In this document: piece by piece, positions 50,663 through 59,131 of the stretch
How the letters are laid out: each line of letters opens with the position of its first letter
Position numbering within the stretch: position 1 is the first letter of the stretch
Assembly: GCA_015075365.1 (NCBI GenBank)
Contig: JABTUN010000002.1
Location: forward strand, 1,364,001 to 1,428,000
Length of the DNA: 64,000 bases
Origin: Verrucomicrobiaceae bacterium
GTDB taxonomy: Bacteria > Verrucomicrobiota > Verrucomicrobiia > Verrucomicrobiales > Verrucomicrobiaceae
Direction: 5' to 3'
Translations under genes and position numbers: made by a program
The notes under the pieces: model-generated
The model's input: only the letters and a program-made list of their open reading frames with translations
What the model was told of the DNA's origin: nothing
Databases searched by the model: none

Positions 50663-51976
50663 TCACGCCTCCGGATACTTCCACTCGCCGCGATACTCGC
50701 GGCGCAGCAGCCTGGATGCCTCCGCGTCGCCGATGATTTGTTCCTTCTCCGCATCCCACTGGATGCTGCGGCCGGCCTTGTGGCTGATCATGCCAAGCAA
50801 GGGCAGGCAGGAGGAACGGTGCGCGCTCTCGATGTCAGCCACGGGCTTCCGCTTCTTCTCGATGGCGTCGATAAAGTCGGCCCACAGGAGCGCGATGTTG
50901 TGACCGTCCGGCTCCTGGAGCTGATGATTGCCGTGCTTCTCGCCGTCCTTCGGATTCGCGGGGTGAAAAGTCCAGCCGTCGCGCCAGCCGATGTGCAGCA
51001 CGCCTTTCTCGCCGTAGAAATAGGCGCCGATGCCGTGCTTCTCGCTGTCGTTGCCGCCGAATTTGCGATGCTCCCACACCGCCGTGAACTGCTCGAACTC
51101 AAACGTCGCCACCTGATGATCCGGCGAGTCGGTCGTCTGCTCCTTGTCGTTGAGCACCGCAGGCCCGGCGATGTCCCGCCCGCCGGTGCAGAAGACCTTT
51201 TTCGGCCCCTTCTCACCGCTCCACCACAGGATCTGGTCCAGCCAATGCACGCCCCAGTCACCCATCGTGCCGTTGGCATAGTCGAGAAAGTTCCGCCAGC
51301 CGCCGGGATGCAGCTTCGTGTTGAAGGGACGCAGCGGCGCGGGGCCGCACCACAGATCCCAGTCCATGCCCTCCGGCACCTTGCTGTTCGGCCTCGGCTG
51401 CTCGAAACCGCCCTTGCTGTGCGCGAACACCCGCACCATGCCCACCTTGCCCACCGCGCCCGATTTGAGAAAATGCATCGCCTCGACGTGATGCGGGCCG
51501 ATGCGGCGGTGCAGGCCCACCTGCACGACCACGCCCGCCTCGCGCGCGGCCTTCACCATCGCCCGGCTCTCGCCAATCGTGTGCCCCGTGGGTTTTTCCA
51601 CCAGCACATGCGCGCCTGCCTGGCACGCGGCGATGGTTTGCAGCGCATGCCAGTGGTCCGGCGTGGCGATGATGACGATCTCCGGCTTCTCCTTCGCCAG
51701 CAGGTCGCGGAAGTCCTTGTAGGTCTTCGGATCGTCGCCGTTGAGGCCGTTGATCTCATCCGCCGCGTTGGACGCCACATCCTCGTGCACATCGCACACG
51801 CCGCACACCTTGATGCGCCGGCTGGCGATCGCCTCCCGCAGGATGTTCATCCCCCACCAGCCGGAGCCGATGATGGCGGTGCGGTATTTCTTGTTCGCAT
51901 CTGCTCCGAGGATGTGAAATGACGGCAACGTGAGCGCGGCGGCGCTGGCGGCGATGAATTGGCGGCGGTGGGTCAT
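50663..51976 (-). CDS. Tat-exported Gfo/Idh/MocA oxidoreductase
   Basis: The 437-residue product has a Tat signal (MTHRRQFIAASAAALTLPSF), then a Rossmann domain (YRTAIIGSGWWGMNILREAI), DHWHALQTIAACQAGAHVLVEKP, the catalytic EKP motif with Lys, and HRRIGPHHVEAMHFL. It is probably a periplasmic NAD(P)-dependent sugar oxidoreductase, a family much expanded in Verrucomicrobia and Planctomycetes. The specific sugar is unknown. It is convergent with the outer-membrane factor gene, 6 nt away. Confidence 0.9.
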   Translation of the reverse strand: MTHRRQFIAASAAALTLPSFHILGADANKKYRTAIIGSGWWGMNILREAIASRRIKVCGVCDVHEDVASNAADEINGLNGDDPKTYKDFRDLLAKEKPEIVIIATPDHWHALQTIAACQAGAHVLVEKPTGHTIGESRAMVKAAREAGVVVQVGLHRRIGPHHVEAMHFLKSGAVGKVGMVRVFAHSKGGFEQPRPNSKVPEGMDWDLWCGPAPLRPFNTKLHPGGWRNFLDYANGTMGDWGVHWLDQILWWSGEKGPKKVFCTGGRDIAGPAVLNDKEQTTDSPDHQVATFEFEQFTAVWEHRKFGGNDSEKHGIGAYFYGEKGVLHIGWRDGWTFHPANPKDGEKHGNHQLQEPDGHNIALLWADFIDAIEKKRKPVADIESAHRSSCLPLLGMISHKAGRSIQWDAEKEQIIGDAEASRLLRREYRGEWKYPEA

Positions 51977-52624
51977 GCGTCGGCGATGTTAGAGGCACTC
52001 CAACGCGTCACAAGCCCCGGATTCGACGGGAAATGCGCATTTCCCCGGCCCGCAGGTCCACGCCCACATTCCGCTGCCGGAGGCACCTCAAGCCCAATCT
52101 AACGGTCCCATTCCACCCGGCTGCCCGGCACCCACGGCCCCTCCGCTCCCGCTCTCCTTGTCCCCTTGATGGCGGGAGCGCGGCTGGGGCGTGTCTGACA
52201 TGGACTGCGGCAGCCTGCTGTCGCTTTCGGGAGGCCAGCCTGCTGGCCGCCGAGCGTTTCAACGCGATGCCACGCCTAGTCGCTCCCGCGTTTGCGCCAG
52301 CACCAGGCGTTCGTCGTTCATCAGGAGTCTCCGGCGGCAGCAGGGCTGCCTCGGAAAAGCGGCAGCAGGCTGCCGCAGTCCAAAGGCTCTCGCACAGCAG
52401 GAGGATGATCTTGCTTCGCCGCATCGCTTGTTCGTTTTCAACCTCCAATCGCCAGATGCGGGATGTGATTCGACGTTTTGGTCGCCCTATTCCTCCATGG
52501 GCGGGTAAAACCACCGGATGAAGAAGTCAGCACTGCACTTTTCCCGCTTATAAAGATGCTGGCAAAATGACAGAAGTGATTACCATCTGAATTGTTGTGG
52601 CCAGGAAACGGAGTCACTCGTCAA
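51977..52624. other. Gene-free gap with an inverted-repeat element
   Basis: No convincing gene was found on either strand over about 650 bases. The middle holds the inverted repeat described at 52202-52381. The segment after 52440 becomes AT-rich like the following accessory gene, which suggests an insertion boundary. Confidence 0.5.
52202..52381. repeat. Inverted repeat, about 180 bp, MITE-like
   Basis: The ends GGACTGCGGCAGCCTGCTG (52202 on) and CAGCAGGCTGCCGCAGTCC (to 52381) are reverse complements, and the match continues through TCGCTTT/AAAAGCG and a second GAGGCCAGCCTGCTGGCCGCC/GGCGGCAGCAGGGCTGCCTC pair, giving arms of about 50 bp at roughly four-fifths identity. The centre, about 60 bp, is unique. 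It has no transposase. It fits a miniature inverted-repeat element. Confidence 0.75.
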
Positions 52625-53044
52625 ATGCCAGAAACTCAACGCACATCACCCTGCTCACAGTGTGACATCAATGACGCTCGCAACTACCTGACGAGAATTG
52701 TCAATGGAGTGACGACACAGCTTAACCTGTGTAACGAGTGCTTTGCCCTGCACCAAACAGAGACCGGGCTAGAGGTGCCTCAGTTGGCGGGAGCTAAGTG
52801 TGACTATTGCGGGGAGCCAGCGTCAGGAGCGAGCATGAAGAGCCCTTGGGAACAGCAAGGAACCGAAGTCAGATTTAGCTATTCATGCCTACGGTGCGCA
52901 TTTCTAAAAGCAGACGAGATGAAGCGTGTTATTGCAGGTTTTGGAACCAATCATTTTGAAACGATGGGCGTAGATGGTCTGCATCAGCTTATGAGGGACG
53001 TAGATTCGAGAGTCAGACGCCGATTTCTGCACCCAGATGACTGA
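52625..53044 (+). CDS. McsA-like zinc-binding protein
   Basis: The 139-residue product begins MPETQRTSPCSQCDINDARN and continues YLTRIVNGVTTQLNLCNECF, a CxxC...CxxC element that matches the N-terminal zinc domain of McsA (activator of the McsB arginine kinase) and UvrB/C-linked proteins. A second zinc pair (KCDYCGEPASG ... CLRCAF) follows. The UVR segment and McsB are not present, so the McsA link is only by domain. The DNA is AT-rich and the gene is alone; a group II intron remnant begins about 20 nt after the stop. Start at 52625 is preferred over 52592. Confidence 0.6.
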   Translation: MPETQRTSPCSQCDINDARNYLTRIVNGVTTQLNLCNECFALHQTETGLEVPQLAGAKCDYCGEPASGASMKSPWEQQGTEVRFSYSCLRCAFLKADEMKRVIAGFGTNHFETMGVDGLHQLMRDVDSRVRRRFLHPDD

Positions 53045-53062
53045 ATCCACAGACAGAACGAG

Positions 53063-53199
53063 GCCGAATCCGGTCGAGGTGACGGCATTGCGCCTGTCAC
53101 CCCTCCCACGCCAGCCGGAGTGCAGCTCCGCATCGGGCGGTTCCCATCAGACGAACGGACGGGCTTCACGGCCTATCCGTGGTGCAGCTTGATCCAGAC
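53063..53199 (-). mobile_element. Group II intron 3' remnant, copy 1 (D5-D6 like)
   Basis: On the minus strand a D5-like hairpin (GGAACCGCCCGATGCGG to CTGGCG, 53109-53144) is followed by a D6-like stem (GGTGACAGGCGCAATGCCGT, 53067-53107) and ends in GATTCGG. It shares its full length with the second copy at 55762-55896 with roughly four of five bases identical. The better copy also preserves a maturase end upstream. No RT body remains here. It begins about 20 nt after the stop of the McsA-like gene, in the opposite direction. Confidence 0.55.
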
Positions 53200-53687
53200 A
53201 TGCTGCGCGTCATCAGCATGTGTGATGGTTGAACCACCAGGGGCCACGAGTTTTCCCCCATGGATTCTCCCTCTTTGCTAGCCATTCGTGCTCATTCGTG
53301 ACCCTTCGTGGTTTTGAAACCGCTTTTCTCAAAAGGTGACGACGCCGGGCATGGACTCGACGTCAGAACCATGAACAAAGGTCCGCGGATTTGCCGCGAG
53401 GGGTGACAGACGCTGGGATTGAGGGAGTCTCATCAGATGCGGCATCCGCACAACGGTGGATAAAAAATCTTGTCCCATGGGCGGGAGTTGTGGTTCAATC
53501 CACGGCATGAACGGTGCCTCCAGTCCTGCCGGAGATGCCACGATGGGCGGATGCCGCCGGGCATCTTCGGTCCACCGCGGCGCAGATTTCATGGAGGATG
53601 CGGCGGAGCGGATGCAGGGCGTGGCAAACTCCTCTGAGCGCGGTGCAGACGCTGTCTGGCTCAATCCTTTCTGGAAAGGGATGCGGG
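53200..53687. other. Gene-free stretch before the tandem repeat
   Basis: No convincing gene was seen. Around 53280-53320 a short sequence with ATTCGTGCTCATTCGTGACC and CTTCGTGG resembles a degenerate direct repeat. The remainder lacks clear structure; composition is mixed. Confidence 0.35.
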
Positions 53688-54000
53688 CAAACCGAACCGG
53701 GGATGCTCCCGGAAAGGTTTGCTGGAATCCCTTTCAAAAAGGGATCAGAGCAAACTCCGTCTGCGGTCCTGCGGATCGAGTCCGCCGCGATCCCATCAGA
53801 AAAGGGATTCGCGCAAACTCCGTCTGCGGTCCTGCGGATCGAGTCTGCCGCGATCCCATCAGAAAGCGGATTGGCGCAACTCAGTCTGCGATCCGGCGGA
53901 TCGAATCTGCCGCGATCCCTTTCCCGAGGGATCAGGGCAAACAAGGTCTGCATGTCCCCGATGGAGTCTGCGCGGCCTCGAAAACGGTCTGCCGCACGCT
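53688..54000. repeat. 63-bp tandem repeat array
   Basis: Units begin at 53688, 53751, 53814, 53877 and (shorter) 53938, each opening CAAAC or CAACT. Units at 53751 and 53814 are almost identical (CAAACTCCGTCTGCGGTCCT); the outer units diverge. Each contains a GGATCG...CGATCC hairpin. The period is a multiple of three, and on the minus strand units read SIRRTADGVCANPF-like repeats, but flanking codons do not support a gene. It looks like a noncoding minisatellite or a decayed repeat gene. Confidence 0.8.
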
Positions 54001-54049
54001 CCACCGTGGCTGCCGTCCGGCGATTTTCATCTTCCACCCCCAGCCAGGC

Positions 54050-54742
54050 CATGAAGCACCAACTCCTACTTCCCGCCGCGTCGCGCGGAGCAAAACCTGT
54101 GGCTCGCCCACTTCCAGCAGACGCTTCCCCAAGTCGCCCCGCAGCTCGGACTCCCCGAGGAGGTGGCGGAGGCCCTGGCGGACATCGACTGGCTGTTGTA
54201 CCAGCGCAGGGACGTCCGCGGCGCGCTGGATCATGCCGCGCGGCCGCCACGGCGCTGGAAAAGCGGCTCAGCGTGGGGACAGGCAACGATCCCGTGCTGC
54301 CGCTGGTGCTGGAGCTGCCTCCACCGCCTGCCATCCTGCCGGTGAAGCCCGGCGTCTTGAAACGCTCTTCCGCCTCGTGCGCCGGATCAAGTTTCGTCCG
54401 GGCTACACCGTGGCCATGGGCCGCGAGCTGGGCATCGAGGAGAATCACTACCGCCGCGAGTCCCCGGTGCCCACCTTTACCCTGCGTGCGGAGCCGGGGC
54501 CGGTGGTGGTCATCCAGTACAGCCGCTTCGGCCATCAGGGCGTCTATGCCGAGTTCCGCCGCAACGGCGGCGACTGGGAGCCTGTGGTGCGGGGCTTTCT
54601 CTCTGGCGCGAGCTTCCGCGACCGCCACCCGCTGCTCGATCCCGCCCGCCCCGAGGTGCGCGAGTACCGCCTGCGCTTCTGGAAGGACCACGGCCCCATC
54701 GGCGACTGGACGGACCTCAAGCGCATCACGGTGTCGCCGTGA
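54050..54742 (+). pseudogene. Frameshifted hypothetical gene
   Basis: Coherent protein-like segments lie in different frames: LWLAHFQQTLPQVAPQLGLP with ALADIDWLLYQRRDV, then LEKRLSVGTGNDPVLPLVLE with PPPAILPVKPGVL, then LFRLVRRIKFRPGYTVAMG and VQYSRFG-like VVVIQYSRFGHQGVYAEF to the stop at 54742. They join only if about three frame changes are assumed (near 54093, 54240 and 54363). The rejoined product would be about 225 residues with a C-terminal beta domain (FRDRHPLLDPARPEVREY, WTDLKRITVSP) like a fibronectin-type module of Verrucomicrobia proteins that start with an eight-residue basic N-terminus. Sequencing error is a possible alternative. Confidence 0.6.
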
Positions 54743-55175
54743 GGGGGGTGATGAGGGATAAGCGATCAGGGATGCTGGCAGGAACGAACCGGCGAAGCAA
54801 AGCAGCCCTCTCGCTCCGCGAGAGGAGCCTCGCGTGTCCTCGGACGCGGCGCAGGATTCCATTCCTGCCCTGCTCCGCCTCAGAGAGGCGGGGTACGTTG
54901 TTCGGACTTCCGCCCGGCCGGTGGAACGCCGATGAAGCGTGGCGGAGCAGTCCGGTGATATTTTACATGCTTCAATATCCGAATGCCGCGTGTTATCCGA
55001 CGTTTTTGTTGTCGTACTCCAACATGGGAGTGTAAACCGACACCCATGGACGCTCCAGCCCGTGATATTCTCGTCAAAGTGTCGGCTATAAAGCTGCTGA
55101 CAAACCTCACGATCTGTGAATGATCTTCAATGTTCGGCAGAGGAATAAAGACCCCCACTCGGGCCTCTCACTGAT
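54743..55175. other. Gene-free gap with palindromic stretches
   Basis: No gene is supported. A hairpin CCTCTCGCTCCGCGAGAGG lies near 54810-54830. From about 54960 the DNA is AT-rich up to the MerC-like gene, probably carrying its promoter, but no clear -35/-10 pair was settled on. Confidence 0.4.
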
Positions 55176-55751
55176 ATGAAGATCACACGGAATCTCGATA
55201 AGATTGGCTCCTTCGGGGCGGTTTTGGCTGCGGCGATGGCACCGTGTTGCTTTCCTCTTCTCGGGGTTATCGGGACGGCTCTCGGGCTGGGGGCGATGGA
55301 GCGTTTTGCGCCCCAGTTGCAGTATGCCGTCCAGATATTGGTCGTTGTCGCGTGGGTAGGGGCATTCGTTGCATACAGAGAGCATCGTTTGTTACCGCCG
55401 TTAGGACTGGCGAGCATTGGAACCGCATTGTCTTTCGTTCACTATTATTTCTACTTTTCAGAGCCACTGATCTACACGGCATTTGCAGCCTTGATCGCAT
55501 CCGGCATCTGGAACACAATCCTGCGTATGAAGAAGATCCCTAAAGAACCAGTTTTAGAATCGACCATCACCTGCCCACATTGCGGACACCAACAAACTGA
55601 GCAGATGCCGACGGACGCATGTCAGTTTTTTTGGGATTGCCCCAAGTGCGGCGAGAAGCTCAAGCCCAAGAAAGGAGATTGCTGTGTATTTTGCACCTAT
55701 GGGTCGGTTCCATGTCCTCCGATACAACTCAACTCCGGTTGCTGTGCGTGA
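55176..55751 (+). CDS. MerC-like membrane protein fused to GDCCVxC domain
   Basis: The 191-residue product has four transmembrane helices in residues 1-110 with MAPCCFPLLGVIGTALGL, where the Cys pair is the metal site of MerC-type mercury transporters. The C-terminal 65 residues are a GDCCVxC domain: TITCPHCGHQQTEQMPTDAC, then FWDCPKCGEKLKPKKGDCC and VFCTYGSVPCPPI. This domain is known as a separate small (seleno)protein; here Cys is in place of Sec. A fused form suggests metal transport with a thiol-rich cytoplasmic receiver. No merR, merA or merP gene is nearby. The DNA is AT-rich, and an intron remnant abuts the stop. Confidence 0.85.
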   Translation: MKITRNLDKIGSFGAVLAAAMAPCCFPLLGVIGTALGLGAMERFAPQLQYAVQILVVVAWVGAFVAYREHRLLPPLGLASIGTALSFVHYYFYFSEPLIYTAFAALIASGIWNTILRMKKIPKEPVLESTITCPHCGHQQTEQMPTDACQFFWDCPKCGEKLKPKKGDCCVFCTYGSVPCPPIQLNSGCCA

Positions 55752-55761
55752 AATCCAACAA

Positions 55762-55896
55762 GCCGAATCGGGTGGAGGTGACAGGATTGCGCCTGTCACC
55801 CCTCCCACACCACCCGGCATGCGGCTCCGCACCGGGCGGTTCCAATCAGACTAACGGTTAGGCTTCGCAGCTTCTCCGTAGTGCAGCTTGATCCAG
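55762..55896 (-). mobile_element. Group II intron 3' remnant, copy 2 (D5-D6)
   Basis: On the minus strand D5 is seen as GGAACCGCCCGGTGCGG AGCC GCATGCCGGGTGG (55808-55843), matching the bacterial group II intron pattern GGAACCGCC..GGTGGTGTG. D6 follows as a GGAGGGGTGACAGG/CCTGTCACCTCC stem (55768-55806) with a 6-base loop and ends ACCCGATT, where a bulged A is expected. It begins 10 nt after the MerC-like stop, on the opposite strand. It pairs with the fragment of maturase at 55860-56038. Confidence 0.65.
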
Positions 55897-56038
55897 ATCG
55901 TTGCCTCCTTCGTCGGCTCTGCGGTTTGGCTTCGCCCCATAGATGCCGCTGTCGCGGCAAGGCAGTCCAATGGTAGAGCCTGACACGCCGCCTGATCCAG
56001 TCGTCGAGAAATGATGTCAGGCAACTGGCTGACAACTT
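55860..56038 (-). pseudogene. Group II intron maturase C-terminal remnant
   Basis: On the minus strand, before D5, the translation gives FLDDWIRRRVRLYHWTALPR, matching the C-terminal thumb/maturase region of group II intron reverse transcriptases (LDxWIRRRLRxYxWK). A frame change then leads to IWIKLHYGEAAKPNR and a stop just before D5. The reverse transcriptase core is missing: the AraC gene occupies the DNA upstream. The intron is therefore a truncated, inactive 3' end. Confidence 0.6.
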
Positions 56039-56078
56039 GAAGAACCCAATTCTATTGGCACTCCACCAATCTCCCCGG

Positions 56079-56912
56079 CTACCTGCCCTTCCTCTCGCGC
56101 TGACGGGCGCGGTATTCGGCGGGACCGCAGCCGACTTGTCGCGCAAACATGCGGCTGAGGTAGTGGCGGTTGGGAAAGCCGGTTTCGACGGCAATTTGAT
56201 CGATGGTTTTGTCGGTGAGGGCCAAAGCCTCGCCCGCGAGGCGGATTCGCGTGGAGAGGACGTAGGCGGCGGGTGTTTGACCGGTGTGTTCGCGGAAGCT
56301 GCGGATGAAGCGCTCGACGCTCATCCCGGCGCGTTCGGCGAGGAAGTGGTTCGTGAGTTTCGTGTGCGGCGAGCGGGCAATGAGGGCGAGGACCTCGGAA
56401 AGGCGCTCGGGGAGCGTTTGCGCGGGCGAGTCGAGCTTCGCAAAGACGACGTGCAGCAGCGCGGAGGCGAGGTGGAGCAGGCGGTGACCGTCGGTGTTGG
56501 TTTGGTGCGTGTCGATGAGTTGCGTGAGCAGGCCGCGCATCGTGTCATCGACTGGAAAAAGCATCGGTTCGGCAGAAAAGGACACACCGGGACGGTTGGT
56601 GGTGAAATGCAGCCAGTAGTGGCAGGCACGCACAGGCCCGACGCAGTCGAAAACGGTGTCGGCGGGGATCAAAACGGCGTTTTTGGGCTCCAGCGGGATT
56701 TTGCGCCCTTGGAAGACGAGATGGCAGCCGGGCTTGGGATTGTAGTAGAAGCGCCAGAAGGGCGAATCGACGCCTTGATGGTTCCAATTCTCCAACGCGG
56801 GCTGGTAGCCGCTTTCGTGGATCAAAAACGGCGTCCAGCCTGCCGTGGCGACACGCGCGAGGTCCACGCCCCAGGGTGTGGTGTAGTTGAGGTATTTGCG
56901 CCGGGCGGCCAT
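56079..56912 (-). CDS. AraC-family transcriptional regulator
   Basis: The 277-residue protein has an N-terminal cupin-like sensor half (GCHLVFQGRKIPLEPKNAVL, RACHYWLHFTTNRPG) and a C-terminal AraC domain with two helix-turn-helix motifs: LTNHFLAERAGMSVERFIRS and IDQIAVETGFPNRHYLSRMF, then GCGPAEYR. It binds DNA in the cytoplasm and likely responds to a small ligand such as a sugar. It is divergent from the DUF1549/DUF1553 gene (55-nt gap), so it may control that pair. Start ATG 56910-56912 is taken over an upstream TTG at 56922-56924. Confidence 0.88.
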   Translation of the reverse strand: MAARRKYLNYTTPWGVDLARVATAGWTPFLIHESGYQPALENWNHQGVDSPFWRFYYNPKPGCHLVFQGRKIPLEPKNAVLIPADTVFDCVGPVRACHYWLHFTTNRPGVSFSAEPMLFPVDDTMRGLLTQLIDTHQTNTDGHRLLHLASALLHVVFAKLDSPAQTLPERLSEVLALIARSPHTKLTNHFLAERAGMSVERFIRSFREHTGQTPAAYVLSTRIRLAGEALALTDKTIDQIAVETGFPNRHYLSRMFARQVGCGPAEYRARQRERKGR

Positions 56913-56967
56913 GATCGGACACAACTACGGCAGAAAAGGGCATGTTCGTCCAGCGTTGGTTTTCGTG

Positions 56968-59130
56968 ATGCGAGTCCTGTTTTTCATCCTCACCGCCAGC
57001 ACCGCGCTGGCCGCGAACCTGCCGCCCGATCATGCGAAGCGCATGGAGCGCGGCCTGAAGCTCTTCGACAACGAGGTGTCGGCGATTTTGAAGCAGAACT
57101 GCCTCAAATGCCATGGCGGCGAAAAGGTGAAGAGCGATTTCGACATGGCGACGCGCGAGGATTTGCTGCGTGGTGGCTCGCATGGCTCGGTGGTGGTGCC
57201 GTTTGATGCGAAGGGCAGTCTTTTGATGGCGCTGATCCGTCATGAAAAGGAGCCGATGATGCCGGACAGCAGCCCGAAGCTGCCGGAGGCGGTCATTTCG
57301 AAGATCGCGGCCTGGATTGATGATGGCGCGCCTTACTCCGCGCCGCTGGTGGCCGGGAAGAAGCCGAAAAAAAATAGCAGCGTGGTCACAGACGAGGATC
57401 GGCAGTGGTGGGCGTTTCAGCCGTTGAAGAAGGTGCCGGCGAAGAGCATCGATGAGCTGCTTTTGAAGAACGCGAAGGGGATGAGATTTGCGCCAGCGGC
57501 GGAGAAGGCGGTGTTGGTGAGGAGGCTGTATTTGGACCTGACGGGGCTGCCGCCGCCTGCCGAAACTGACAAGGCTGACCTGAGTGACTTGATTGACGGG
57601 TTGCTGGCTTCGCCAGCTTATGGCGAGCGCTGGGCGCGGCATTGGCTGGATGTGGCGCGGTATGCGGAGAGCACGGGTTTTGAGCAGGACTATGACCGGC
57701 CGTTTGCGTTTCATTACCGTGATTTTGTGATCAAGGCGCTCAACTCGGACATGCCGTATGACCAGTTCGTAAAGTGGCAGCTCGCGGGGGATGAATACGA
57801 GCCGCAGAACGCGCTGGCGCTCGCGGCGACGGGATTTCTCGGTGCGGGCGTGTTTCCTTCGCAGATCACGGCGAACGAGGTCGAAAGCTCGCGCTACGAC
57901 GCGATGGACGACATGCTGGGCACGACGGCGAGCGCGATGCTGGGCCTCACGCTGAGCTGTGCGCGCTGCCACGATCACAAATTCGATCCGCTGCCCACTC
58001 GTGACTACTACGCGATGCTGAGCACCTTCACGACGACGACGCGCATGAACGTGGACGTGCATCCCGATGGCAAAGTGACCTCCGCGGTGACGACGATGAA
58101 TGCGAAAAAGAACACGCCAGAGGTGAAGGGCGCGACGCGCATGATGATCTGCGCCGAGGGCTACGATCCCATCGTGATGCACACGCAGGGCGGGCCGTTC
58201 TTCGACAAAACGTATGTGCTGAAGCGCGGCAATCCGCTCATGAAGGACGGCGAGGCCATGCAGGGCTTCTTGCAAGTGCTGAGCAAGCCCGGCGACACGA
58301 AGCGCTGGCAATGGCAGCCGCCTGTGGGCGCGAAATCGACTGGCAAACGTCGCTCGCTCTCGAACTGGATCACGGATGTGGATGGCGGCGCGGGGGCGTT
58401 GCTGGCTCGCGTCATCGTGAACCGGTTGTGGCAGCATCATTTCGGCACCGGCTTGGTGCCCACGCCGAATGACTTTGGTAAGACCGGCACGCCGTGCACG
58501 CAGCCGGAGTTGCTCGACTGGCTGGCGGCGAAGCTCATCGAAAACGGCTGGAAGCTGAAGCCGATGCACAAACTCATCCTCAGCAGCCGCGCGTGGCAGC
58601 AGAGCAGTGCCCGCGATGCAAAAAAGGAGGCCGCTGATCCGGCGAACGGGCTTTTTATGCGCTTCGTGCCCTATCGCCTCGAAGGCGAGGCGATCCGCGA
58701 CTCGATGCTGGCGGTGAGCGGCGTGCTCGACCCGACAATGCACGGCCCCGGCACGCGCGATGAGAACAGCAAACGCCGCAGCATCTACTTCAACATCAAG
58801 CGCAGCCAGCTCATCGGCAGCATGGTGGCCTTTGACCAGCCTGAGCCGCTCGTGAGCCAAGGCGCACGCCCCACGACGACCGTGGCGCCTCAGGCGCTCA
58901 TCTTGATGAACAGCCCGCAGGCCCGCCAATGGGCCGAAGGACTCGCGAAACGCGTTTCAGGTGCCGGTGATGCCGCGAAGCAGATCGCGATGACGTATCG
59001 GCTTTGCTTTCATCGCGAGCCGAAAGCGGCCGAACTGGCCACGGGGCTCGATTTCCTGAAGTCAGGGGCCTCGCTGGCGGATTACTGCCAGGTGGTGATG
59101 AGCTTGAATGAATTCGTTTACGTGAACTGA
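56968..59130 (+). CDS. DUF1549/DUF1553 exported cytochrome-like protein (PSCyt1)
   Basis: The 720-residue protein has a signal peptide (MRVLFFILTASTALAANLP), a Planctomycete-type cytochrome C domain with QNCLKCHGGEKVKSDF (CxxCH haem site), a DUF1549 domain (VLVRRLYLDLTGLPPPAE, LDVARYAESTGFEQDY), a second CARCHDHKFDPLPT haem-like motif, and DUF1553 (ARVIVNRLWQHHFGTGLVPT, RRSIYFNIKRSQLIG). These large proteins pair with DUF1501 in Verrucomicrobia and Planctomycetes and may oxidise carbohydrates; the reaction is unknown. The DUF1501 gene starts 1 nt after its stop, a coupled pair. Confidence 0.93.
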   Translation: MRVLFFILTASTALAANLPPDHAKRMERGLKLFDNEVSAILKQNCLKCHGGEKVKSDFDMATREDLLRGGSHGSVVVPFDAKGSLLMALIRHEKEPMMPDSSPKLPEAVISKIAAWIDDGAPYSAPLVAGKKPKKNSSVVTDEDRQWWAFQPLKKVPAKSIDELLLKNAKGMRFAPAAEKAVLVRRLYLDLTGLPPPAETDKADLSDLIDGLLASPAYGERWARHWLDVARYAESTGFEQDYDRPFAFHYRDFVIKALNSDMPYDQFVKWQLAGDEYEPQNALALAATGFLGAGVFPSQITANEVESSRYDAMDDMLGTTASAMLGLTLSCARCHDHKFDPLPTRDYYAMLSTFTTTTRMNVDVHPDGKVTSAVTTMNAKKNTPEVKGATRMMICAEGYDPIVMHTQGGPFFDKTYVLKRGNPLMKDGEAMQGFLQVLSKPGDTKRWQWQPPVGAKSTGKRRSLSNWITDVDGGAGALLARVIVNRLWQHHFGTGLVPTPNDFGKTGTPCTQPELLDWLAAKLIENGWKLKPMHKLILSSRAWQQSSARDAKKEAADPANGLFMRFVPYRLEGEAIRDSMLAVSGVLDPTMHGPGTRDENSKRRSIYFNIKRSQLIGSMVAFDQPEPLVSQGARPTTTVAPQALILMNSPQARQWAEGLAKRVSGAGDAAKQIAMTYRLCFHREPKAAELATGLDFLKSGASLADYCQVVMSLNEFVYVN

Positions 59131-59131
59131 T

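Noticed and set aside
53495..54862. 455-residue minus-strand frame over the tandem repeat and pseudogene
   Set aside because: It spans noncoding repeats and the antisense of a decayed gene; composition is low complexity, with no family resemblance or start signal.
53063..55896. Integron attC sites instead of intron remnants
   Set aside because: GTTAGGC-like boxes exist near 55857, but the R'/R'' pair and the usual attC layout are not met, whereas the D5 and D6 hairpins are. The idea is kept only as a test.
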